From NCBI RefSeq assembly GCF_905220365.1, contig NC_061135.1, positions 4,481,501 to 4,545,500 on the forward strand: a DNA stretch of 64,000 nucleotides. The letters run 5' to 3'. The position numbers were made by a program, and so were the translations under genes. The notes below the pieces were generated by a model, which saw only the letters and a list, made by a program, of their open reading frames with translations, searched no databases and was not told the origin of the DNA. The DNA is from Vanessa cardui. Its lineage: Eukaryota; Arthropoda; Insecta; Lepidoptera; Nymphalidae. Below, piece by piece: positions 12,064 to 24,800 of this stretch; the stretch's first letter is position 1; each line of letters opens with the position of its first letter.

Positions 12064-12853
12064 TTTTAGTTTTTTTTGTTACAATTAATTTTATTGAATA
12101 AAAACTTGATTACAATTTGATTTTCATAATATTTCATACAATATTCATAAAAATTTAATAAAATCACACAATCCGTATAAACTCGATGAAATTCATAGAA
12201 CTCGAGTTAAGATCAAAGTCTAATAATGTTATTAATTGATATCTGTATATTTTATGTAATCTTTTCCGGTATAATTAACAATTACAGAAGCATATTTAAA
12301 ATTTTTCAGTGAAATATAGGTAGTGAATTGATAAATATATAGTTGTCAAATGTCAATGTGAGTAAAATGACAGCCATAGATAATACTTAGCTTATGAGCT
12401 TACGTCGTAAGCTATGGAAAATAGAAATGGAAAGACAAACTATTGTACTTGCGACAGCATTCTAAAAATGTTGTGCCAGCGTGAATAGTCTAAGATGTTA
12501 ATAATCAATATAATTATAAATACAAAGCTGGCACTCGCCTTGAGCAGATAAATATGAGCATTATTTAAAACAAATATACTAACAATTCGTACGAAACGAA
12601 TGTTATTAGCAAATTGCAAGGAATCGGATATCTTAAGTTTCATTTTGAAATAGATTATACATTTATCATTCAAGAGTCAAGAAACTGACGACCGAAAAGT
12701 CATAGCCAACCATAAAGCAAAACATCTGTGAATTATCAATTTTGACTTTACAGTATACATTGTAGAGCATCTGTACTACTCTATCCATATTGCCATTTGC
12801 CATAGTGTTTGTTTTTGTTACAACTTGTGAGGTGTGGACGTATATTAAGGAAA
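12064..12853. promoter_or_regulatory. Head-to-head intergenic region, DOLK / ALDH
   Basis: This 790-bp gap lies between the start codons of dolichol kinase (-) and aldehyde dehydrogenase (+), so it probably contains both promoters. It is AT-rich and I see no specific element. Reading frames here (12440-12673, 12666-12911 minus) have no family resemblance. Confidence 0.45.
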
Positions 12854-15800
12854 ATGTTGCGGAATTTAAATAAACTAGTGCAAATACAAAAAGCGAAGTT
12901 CGCGACTGCATCGGCTCCGGCCCCGCATACCAAACCTGAAATTTTATACACAGGGGTATGTTATATTTTAATTATATAATTAAATAACAAAAATAGAAAA
13001 ATATATTTAAATTAACCATTATTTTCAGTGTCAAAGTTTGTCGGTGTTTATAGTATACTAATTAATAAAGGGCAAGATCGGAATAACGATATAATTCAAG
13101 GTCAAATTTCTCATGTATTCATTTTTATCATTCTATTTCTAGTTTATGAAAACGTGTATAGTCCATTCCAATGACAAAAGGAGACATTCAAAACATACCG
13201 TATTTTTCAATATCACAAGTGTTTTGTTGATAATTCCACTATAAGATTAATTACAAACAGTTCTTGATTAATATATCTTCATTTGTAATACAACAATATT
13301 TCACTAAACTACATAGATCCACTTTAATTTCACTTCCAAAGTAACGAAAACAGTTTTGTCGACATTCAAGACGCCATTTCTCGATGACGAACATTAAAAA
13401 TAGGGGCCTCAACTAGGCATGTTCGCTAAACGAATGTAGACGAATGAATTTATACAGATAAAAAATATATTATTTTAGTTTTAAAATTCATTATAGATAT
13501 TTTTTTTAAATATGTTTATTTAATTGGTTGTAATATATAATATGAATTATTTATTAGAACCGTAAAAAGTTACCTAACGATAGATAAAAAAGTTAATTTT
13601 ATACAGTAAGGTTTTTACATAAAAATAATATTTTTACCAAAAATGTTAAAAGAATTATTTTACTTAAAAATAATCTCTTATCTCGAAATGTAGATCAGTT
13701 TTGTGCATAGCAATTTTATAGTTTTGAAAATAATACAATGTTAAGAAAGACATTCGTCTCTCATCTTTCGTATCATGTGCACGGATGCATATTCGGAATT
13801 CTCTGAAGTTTTTTATTACGACCTGACTTTGTTTAAACGGAAAATTACTTTTAAAATAAAAAAAATATATATCGTTCTTTAGCATTAATTACCCATTCAT
13901 TCAATTATTTTCACCTCACTAGTCGAACGCAAATGACATATCAATTCAAGGTCAAAGTTGTTTATTTACCTTTTCTCCTCTTCCCATTGGAATAGACTAT
14001 ATCTGCAAAAATTCCTTGCAAAATCAATTCTCGTGCATGTGTTAAACTGTTAATCACATTTACGCATGTCTTAATATTTAAATTTAAAACAAACGATTAT
14101 TTAGTAAAACTAAATCAATTTGTGTATAAAAATTACAAGTCTTAAATTTTACGCTTATTTCAATTCAATTTAATAATTAAATAACATTTAAATATTTATT
14201 TTTATTATCTAGATATCTAATAAGAAAATTTTATAGTGATACTATTACTGTTATCTTGATTGATTCGTTGAAAATAATTTATTTAATTAACTTCAAAACC
14301 TTTCCGTACGAATATGATCTTCATAATAAAAAATAACACGTGTTACGTTGTTACCAATGTTATATTATATATAGCGTCACTATAGCAAAATAACAATGGA
14401 TTAAGATTAAAGAACCGGCAAGAAGGAATGTTATGATTTAATTAAATTATTTTAAATTATTGCATAAAATGTATGTAAACTTGGTGTTACTAATTTATCT
14501 TTACATCTCTTGTTTACACAATTAATTGTTAGTGTTTATTAAAATAGACATTGTTACTAATAGATTACGCAAGATTAATGTAAACAACTTATTCTTTTAT
14601 AACGGATTTTGAACAGAAGTATTTAGATTCAGCTGAATGATTTCTTTTTTGTTTCCTGAACATTCTAGAATATTTTGTTCATACTTCATATATCTTTTTA
14701 CTGTAAATATTTCTCATAAGTAAATCAAACCAGTTTAAATCATGAAAGAACACGCATTCCCCTCGATGCGCATTGGTCGGTTTTTTTTATTAAATTGTAT
14801 ATCATGGTTTGTTGTTAAACATGTTTTTATCGAAGCCTTAACTTTAAACCCTTCCACAGGCGGTTTACTAGTGTTTATAGAATTAATGAGTCGGCGCGTT
14901 TCATTAATTATTCTATAAGCATACAAAATACATATATATTTCCTACTATAGGGGTTAAGCTGCTGGCGAACCGGCGGAATTAAATTATGCAGGAGATAAT
15001 ATGTTATATTATTAGAATTTTACTAGACGCGAGAATTCCCCATCAATTTGCTCGCCTTTACCGAGATTACAATATAGCGAAAAATAATGCGTTAAATTGC
15101 AATCATATTTCACGGTTTACAATATTTCGACAGATTACAGTCAGACGAGACAGATTGTAATCTAACGAATTTTGTAATCTCACGGTGACATGTATGATTA
15201 CAAATATATAACATATGTTTTAGTATTGATATTTGTGAAATTCGTGAAAGTTATCACGTAAAGAATTCATTTTAGATTGATATTATCTAAATGATAAAAA
15301 TACATCTACTATTATATTCGGACCTATTACCTTAGCTAATGTTTTAATTAATAAGCGAATACACTTTATTATATTCCAAGCGTTTTAATAATAATAACAG
15401 CTAATTAATGTACTAAAATATTCCTAATCAATACAGCACATATATATGTGCTTAATTTGTGTTTATAATTCATCTCTTGAAGGAAAACATCGTGAGGAAA
15501 CCTGCATGTGTCTAATTTCATCGAAATTCTGTCACATGTGCATTCTACCAATCCGCATTGGAAAAGCGTGGTGGAATATATTAATACAATACAAACCCAA
15601 CAACCAAATACAATACAATACAAACCCTCTCCTTAATGGGAGAGGAGGCCTTAGCCCAGCAGTGGGAATTTTACAGGCCGTTACTTTACTATAATACACT
15701 AGCGATCCGGGTGCATTGCTGATTGATACTAAAATATAGTAGAGATAGAGAATGTCTAAATTATCAATGTTTCTTTATTATATTGTGCATGTATAATTAT

Positions 15801-18800
15801 GAATCACTCTGTGTTTTAAAAAAAGCCAATCGAATCATCATCAAATCCATTGTGTAATTTAAAAGATCTAAGCATATAAAGAGACAGCGGTAAGCGACTT
15901 TGTTTTACACCATGTAGCACCACAAATTCTTACTAAGATATTGACTGTGTGACTGAATTATGAATCCCCAGCAAAATGGGCGTTGTACATATTATCAAAC
16001 GGGTTATAACATAGTTACAACCGATTCAATATCGCGGTATCTCACTGCCCTTTAAATTTGTCAAGGACGAAAAAATGATAAAGGTATATCATATCATAAC
16101 TTCGCTGTATTATTAACTAGCACTTATATTACTGATCAATGAGATTGTTTAGGAGAGATTTTAGCCAAGACGGTCAATATTGGTTTGGATAATAACTGCG
16201 TGAGAGATATGATTCTATAAATGGCCGTGCAATAAGTATGACTTTGAAAGATGGGGAATTTAACAGCCCGTAAGATGGACTTGCCTTTGGGCGTTTGATA
16301 GTCAACACTCCAGACAGGGCTACTAACAGAAAGAGCTAATAACTTTTATTACCAACGCGATCAGTTAAATTATTGTAATGTATATGGCCATATGGGTAAT
16401 ATTGTTGTATATTGTTTAGCGTATGCCAATGTACTGGCTAATATGACTTGTATTATTTTATATGTAATTTATTTTCATGAACGAACGGAAACCTTATCTT
16501 CCCGCCATGGACGAACTGACAACACAAAATAAACAAATAAGTCCAACTGCACTATATAATTTTGGAATACTGATAAAATATGTATAGCCTATTCCAAATA
16601 GCTAATAGCTAAGCTAAGTTGTTCACTACAGTCAGTTTTTGATTTATTTATTTATTGTTATTTAAATCAACATACCATTTCACTAAATTATATTATATGC
16701 ACTTTCATTTGTCTTTCAAAATTCCGATAACAGTTTCGTCGATGTTCAAAACGCAATTTCTTCGCAAATCCATAGTGAATATCAAAGATTATTCAATTCT
16801 TGACCAATGATATTACCCCTAGACGTTTCATTTTATTTTTCATACGAATATAATAAAATCAGTTTAAAACCTGTTCTTTCTCTCACCTGCGGTTTTGCAT
16901 AAGTGCTTCAAGCGCGTCGTTATGTTCAAACTTTATGAATATGAACATCATAACAAATCCATTGGTGGTATGTGTGTAGTGGTTTATTGTATTATTGTTA
17001 TATGTCTTTAATAATATGTCAATTTGGTTCTGTGTTCGCCAATTGTGTTGTTTAGAACACGTAGGCATCGAACATTTATAATTGTACATTTTATATATTA
17101 TCCTTAGTATCCAGTAGACATCGTTTTTGATGCATGCATATAATTGTGTGTGGGAGGTAAAACTAGGTTGTACTAAAGGTCTGGTTCATCCACTAGACTT
17201 GGGATCTATTCCTGATGATCTATTTATTCTATTCTATATTTAATTTTCCATTAGATAAGAGGAATACCTTACAACACATCAAAGAATAAGTAGTTTACTA
17301 ATAACACAAATGTAACTTCCTGTAATTCAGTAATTATCACCACCTACCTGTTAAGCCACATATTTATACAGCCTTCCCAAAAAATATCATTGAAATATAC
17401 ATACAATTTTTTATACAAAAAGCATATAATGTAATAAATCGTTATTTACATCGGTTACATTACATTGTATGTGTTTATTTACACAACTGTATTCACAGAT
17501 AACATTAAGCTTATCTTAGTGGTTGGATAATTGAAATACATTATCTTATCAGATTAAATTCGTTCAATCGTTACGTTCACAATGTTCGCAATTAAGAAGC
17601 TAGAAGAACATAGTTCAGTGGACAATTCTACTAAGCTACTCTATCGCCATTGAATAGAAACGCAGTCGTTGTTTAGCGGTTTACTTGAACTAAATAATCG
17701 TGTAATAATATTTAATGATTGATAGTTGTCAATTATTGGAATCATAGCTGGAATAGTTCCGATTTAGCTTAGTTTTATGTAGAGAAGGATAGAAAAGGGA
17801 AATTGTAACCGTTAAAAATTAGTAGAATTTCTTTAAAATCTAAATATTGCTTATATGTTTAGGTTAACAATAAAATAGTCGTTTGTGAAATTTCATTGTC
17901 ATGTTATTTTGTGAATAATGTTCATAGAATCAGTAATGATCATTGTATAAACATGGAAAGCAAAGATAAGTTTATAACGCCAAGTTTCCGATTCTGACAA
18001 ATTCAATATATCCTTCATGTGGCCATATATGTATTTGCTTGTGTAATAACATTAGGAACATATTTATTACATCGTTTTGAATTACATATAAAATAACACA
18101 AAATATATAAAACAGTACATACATAACTACATAACAATTATTATTTTGTAGTTTTAAAATATTGTTATTATTTATTACCTCATCGGGCGTCCACTGTGTA
18201 TAAGGTTATCACATAAACAGCGATAAAAGCGTATACATAGGTATTGTATACTACTAATTAACTTTTGTAAAAATAAAAATTCCAGAACTTAACTGAAAAA
18301 AACTTTCCAGTATCATTATCAATGATGTTCTAGTAAACAGATATGTCATTAACGCGCAAAAAGTGAAGACTAGAAAACGTCCTAATTGGGACGTTTGCCT
18401 TTAGTCGTTTTCATTATAATTATGCAAGTAATACGTTATAATACATCATAATTATGTAGTAATACGTTTTGCGTAATTAAAACATCTAGTTATCCCTTTT
18501 ACTTATTGGTTTTATCAAGCTATCCTTTTTACTTGTAACGAAATGTAAAATAAGCGGTCCCCGGCGCGGCACACTTTTTTCTGTTGTTTAGTATGGGTAT
18601 AACATATCTGTTTATTAGAATATCATTGATCTTTATTAAATAAGTATTTATACTAATTTTAATGCGAAAGTAAAGTGTCTTTTACACTTTTGCTGAATAC
18701 TGCACCGAATTTGATGTGATTTGGTGTGAAGTTAGCTTGAAGCAAAGTATTTGATATTTGAGGTTGCATTTTTGTAAAGTAACACTTGAAGGTCAAGTAC

Positions 18801-21800
18801 AAAATCACGAGCAACGTCGCTGGCGACAATTAGTATAAATATATATTTTTTTATATAAGTTCTCTATTCTTCCGTATTACGAATAAAAAATTTCAATTAA
18901 ACTACGTCATCAAATCGATTAAATTAAGACCCGATCAATAAAATTATTGTACTATGTGAATATATTACATTAAATTATAAACAAGATCACGCTTGACAAG
19001 CCTCGACAGACATTTTTCCGCATCACATATTCCTAATAACATTTCCGTATTTTTTTGTTATAAGGCACGTTCAACGTTTAAAAAGCAACGTCAATTTTTT
19101 TTTTAATTACTATATCTTCCCGTAACTTGATGGTAGGGCTTTGTGCAAGCCCGTCTGGGTAGGTACCACCCTCATCAGTTATTCTACCGTCAAATAACAG
19201 TAGTCGGTATTGTTTTGATCCGGTTAGAAGGGTGAGTGAGCCAGTGTAACTACAGGCACAAAGGACATAACATCTTAGTTTCCAAGGTTGGTGGCACATT
19301 GACGATGTAAGGAATAGTTAATATTTCTTACAGTTTCATTCTCTATGGGTGTTGGTGACCACTTACCATCAGGTGCTCGTCCGCCAACCTGTACCATATA
19401 GTCTCCCTGTAATACGAGGTCCACTAAGATAAACTTACCCTTTTCCGATATTCTACACATATAATAAAATTGGTGTGTTTGTCTGTAATATTAAAATAGC
19501 CCTTTTTTACTCAATGCATAAGTATATATACACGTTACATATACCAAAATAACATTTTTTACAATTTTTGTCCGTCTGTTTGTCTGTCTGTTGGTTCCAA
19601 CTAATATATAGAACGGCTGGACCGATTTTGACGGGACTTTCATTGGCACATTACAATAAGGAGTAACTTGGGCTACAACAATTTTTTTTTGTTAAATTCA
19701 AACGCGTACAAGGTCGTGGGCACGGCTAGTATAAAATAATATCAGATCTTAAACCGATATTTTCATTGTAGCTTTTCATCAACAACGAGTGGGTGAAATC
19801 GTCGGATGGACGAACATTCCAGACAGAGAATCCGACTAACGGAAATGTAATAGCCGATGTGCAGCAGGCCGGTAATGCTGACATCGACAGAGCCGTCGAT
19901 GCAGCCAAGAAAGCCTTTAAGTAAGTAAGAAATATCTATTAAGTAAAACTTGTTCCACTGCTGAGCTTTTGAATATAAGTTTTGGAGGGAATAGCTCCAC
20001 ACTTTTTTAATGCTGGTCTGTTAATGTCAATGAAAATAATTGTTTAATACATGCAGGTTTCCACACGAGATTTTCTGTCATCACGGAGGATGAGATGTAT
20101 TATAAACATTTCCAACTTCGCCGCTTTTTGTGACGACATTTTTCATTTCGTCCATGCATAGATTCACTGTATGTCAGTCAAGGATATTTGTAGAATAAAT
20201 GATAAACAAACGGTAATGATTAATCATAGAGGATGAAAGTATTGTTTTATTATGTTATATATTCGGTACTTACCATTTTCCTCTGTAGTTCTCGATCACT
20301 TACAGTATGGATTTTGCAATTGTGTGAACAACACATTGATTTTCGCTTAATATTATATATTTTTTCCTCAATCAACAAGCAATAATTAAATGTCGCTGTT
20401 TGATTTGTCATTATTCTTCAACATGGATGGTTTATTTACACCAAGATCAATAAATAACTACTTGTTGCCTACGGCTTAGCTTGCGTTTTAGAAATTGGTC
20501 TGCCAGACATAAAATTAGTCTAAGAAAAGACTCCTTGTAGATACAAGATTGCTTTGTAGCAAATTTCAGAAAATTAGGTTAAAACTTTCCTATTCGTAAA
20601 ATTAGTATAGATTACTTATCTAAAATGGCCAATTTGCATTTGTTTTTATAGTATTGAAACATACATGTTAGTAAAACAAGAGATAACGTTCGTATTTATT
20701 CAATATTCTTTATTTTTAAAGTGGTAATTTTGTAGATCTATAATTAGGTCAAACTTAATATCGAAGGTTATAATAAGCTAGCTTAACACTCGAAATATTG
20801 ATTGTCTTATAAGAAGTAAATAAATAAATAAATAAACCAATAATCTTTTCAATTGACTCAATTAAATAGGCAACAATTTTTGCCGTAATACTATACTATA
20901 TATAATTTATGATTCATAGTGAACCTCTTTGGTAGCAAATTAGACTTCCGGGTCGAGCGAACAAAAATATTTACTCTGCGACAAAAAATCGCAGTAACTT
21001 CTCGAAGTTACTAAACTGTGGCAACTTTTAGACTCTTTTTTTACATTTCACGGGGATGTTCCGAGGAATTGTTCGGATTAATCCCGGCTGCTGAATTTCA
21101 CCTTCGGACATTTCGCCAAAATTCTAAGTTTCACCCGCATTACCTTGATGTCCAAAAATCCACAACAGCGCGATTTCTTAGACATTTTCTGTTGATGTCC
21201 ATGGGCGGTGGTAGTCACTTTCCATCAGGTGAGCCTCCTGCTCGTTTGCCGAGAATCAACATTCCTATACAATGAAAGAAAACACCACCTATTTTTGAGC
21301 ATACGCTTATGGACTATAATAATATTTGCACAACTTCTGCTCAGTTGCATAATTTCCTATCATAATTGATGCCCTAGCCTAAAGTAGTCCAAAAATACAG
21401 CCTATAAAATAAGCACACTGATACATAGGAACAAAAATAGCCTACATTAAAAAAAATGAGTAGGCTGACATTAAAATAAACATTTATAAAATGTTCGTGA
21501 ATAGGACTACTTTTTGTTAGTCTCTCTTCAAGGTTATAATAATAGCTATAAAAAAAAAAACAATTACTTATTTAACACAACCTTACTCTTAAGATTGATT
21601 TTAGTTGGCATACTGTTGCTAATATATTATATTATCATAGCTTGTGTATAAAGTAAACAGCTTGTTTAGTACTCATTACTACAAAATTCTTATTATGGCA
21701 AAAGTTTTGATGAAAAACAAAAAATAAACCAGTTTTTTTTAAGCCTAGATAATGCTAATGAGTTAATTTTACATGTGTTCATATCAATTGGATAATGTTT

Positions 21801-24800
21801 CTACAAATTGGAGTTAGGCAATTTGTAGTAACAATATTGTTATCAGTTCCGTCAATCCATTAAAACAAAAGTCAGCTACATAGTAAACTGCGAGGTTTTG
21901 ATAAGCCCGTTTAACTTACTGTTGGACAACCTCAAGAAATGGGACTACAGACTATTACATATTGCAGAAAAAATATTTTTCTGTAATATCAAATCGATTT
22001 ACATACAAATTGTCACAATGAATCTCGGTCGATGAAGCCGCTTTATTTATCAAATTTAAAAGTACCTAAGTTCTCTTTAAAATGGTCTAATTGAATAGTA
22101 TATAGAATCAGTTTTATTAGCTTGTATTGCTTGGTTTCCGATCGGTACCAATCTTACCTCGACGCACTATAATTATTATCGTTATGTGCTCAATTAATAT
22201 TCACAGATAGCGCCCATGCTAGTATTTGCCTTTATATAAATAGAAGTAAAAATAGAAATTGTATCTTGCAAGTATTAATTCTAAATGCCTATTATCTATA
22301 CCAGCACTAGTTATAATATTATGAAGGCAAGGCTTTAAAAATATTCCCTATAAACATATATCTTCTTACATACCTTTTTGTGTTGATCATTATTGTGTTA
22401 TAATGAAAAATAATCATTTTTTCTTTCAATAGATTGGGGTCACCATGGAGGAAGATGGATGCGTCTCAACGAGGGTACCTCCTGAACAAACTGGCTGATC
22501 TAATTGAAAGAGATAGGGCTTATATGGCTGTAAGTTTGGTTTTTGATTGAATTACATTCTTTACTATGTATTCCTTGGTCGCTTTGCATGTAATGTATTA
22601 TAAATATGAATATTTTTATGACAATTCAGTCATCACTTATAATAGAACAAAATGTTTAAGTGCAGTTTAAATATAATAAAATTATCTCAAAATAAGTTTG
22701 GTTATATATGAAGCTGTCAAGCTAATGATTTGAAAAATCATTCAAATAATAGTTATCATTATCTGATTGAGAAATGCGTATTTAGTAATTAACACAACGA
22801 TTTTGTAATTGAATAATGTGATAATAATAATTGTCTATTACGTTTAATATTCAATAAATGACATTATTTTTCATTATCACGAACGTGTATGCTATGGGTA
22901 CCTGCAAAGATTTGAGTGTTTATTCAATTAAAAAAAGTCGCGTTGTCATCGTATCTCGCAAAAGATTTTATTAACAATTGCACGCGATATTATCACTGAG
23001 TTGAGTGAGCGATCTCGGTGAACTTATGATAACAATTATTACGTGATATTGATTAACGCTCTCTGTCTTTACTTACATAAGAATATTTTGTTCACTTATG
23101 ATAGGAAAATTAATATTTATTTTGGGGGCGATTCTATTAGGAGTTGCGGTTGAAAAATTTATAAGCAACATAGATCACAAACTATGTCTTTAATAAAAAA
23201 GTGGTTCACAGTAGAATTGAAATATTAATTTCATTATAAATAATATTGACACAAAAATTCTTTACCAATTTTTAACTTCGAGTATTAAGTTTATGAATGT
23301 ACGAAATTTTTATAGAAACTAAAATTATCGGTTATATTAAAATGAACCTTATTCTTTTACACACAGAGTCTAGAAACCTTGGACAATGGTAAGCCGTACC
23401 TAGCAGCTTACCATGGCGATTTAGCCTCGGTAATAAAAAACCTGAGGTACTACGCCGGCTGGGCGGACAAGAACCATGGATCAGTGTTGCCAATGGATGG
23501 AAAATATTTTGCCTACACACGACATGAACCTGTCGGTAAGAAATATTTTACGGGAATATTAGAAATAGTCTATTATATAAGATTTTAAATTAACATGGCT
23601 ATTATAGTTATTTAAAACGAAATATTTAACATGATTTTTAATTTTTTTTTGTGGAGCTCGATATTTGGACATTATTGACGAATGTCTTATGGGCAATATC
23701 CTCTATATGCAGCACTCACAAAAGCCACGGCCCCTAGTTCCCGGCAGCCCCGCTATTCCTCGTCATGGTGGCGGTGATGGTAACGGATATCTTCCAATAT
23801 TCGTAAAATAACTGGTAACACTTACCAATTGATTACAATATTGTGAATACGTAATTTTATTTCAGGTGTGTGCGGTCCAATTGATTTCAGTGTTATAAAT
23901 ACGTCATTTTATTTCAGGTGTGTGCGGTCCAATTGATTTCAGTGTTATAAATACGTCAATTTATTTCAGGTGTGTGCGGTCAGATCATCCCATGGAACTT
24001 CCCGCTGCTGATGGCGGCTTGGAAGCTGGGTCCGGCGCTGGCGGCCGGATGCACGGTCGTACTGAAGCCAGCCGAGCAGACTCCTCTCACGGCGCTCTAC
24101 CTCGCACAGCTCGTCAAGGTTTGTTCCAACGATTTTTTATCCTTCTACTCTTTTATTAACCATGATTTAATATATAACAGCATTTCTGAATCATTAGCCT
24201 CCTGCCCTTATCCCAATTTTATTTGGGGTCGGCGCAGCATGCCTTGAGTCGAGGTGGCCCAGTGGTTAGAACGCGTGCATCTTAACCGATGATTGCGGGT
24301 TCAAACCCAGGCAAGCACCGCTGATTCATGTGCTTAATTTGTCTTTATAATTCATCTCGTGCTCAGCGGTGAAGGAAAACATCGTGAGGAAACCTGCATG
24401 TGACAAATTTCATAGAAATTCTGCCACATGTGTATTCCTCCAACCCGCATTGGAACAGCGTGGTGGAATATGTTCCAAACCTTCTCCTCAAAGGGAGAGG
24501 AGGCCTTTAGCCCAGCAGTGGGAATTTACAGGCTGTTGTTGCAGCATGCCTTCTCCTTTCATACTTCTCAGTCAGACGTCATCTCACAAATAACATTCTT
24601 TCTAACCATATCGTCTTTCACACAATCCATCCATCGTTTCCTTGGTCGTCCTCTACCTCTATATCCGTCCACATCCATGCTCAAGGTCATCCTCACAATG
24701 TGTTCCTCATTCCTCCGCATTACATGCCCATACCATGATAGCCGCCTTCCACATAACTTCTCGGCTATCGGTGTCATTTTCAAACTTCCTCTTATGTACT

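Noticed and set aside
23920..24159. Alternative ALDH exon 5 reading from the second acceptor
   Set aside because: It puts the conserved IIPWNFP region out of frame, so only the third acceptor fits the protein.
24255..24330. tRNA gene candidate at SINE heads
   Set aside because: The A and B boxes are present, but the sequence continues into the SINE body, recurs in every copy, and the acceptor stem does not close.
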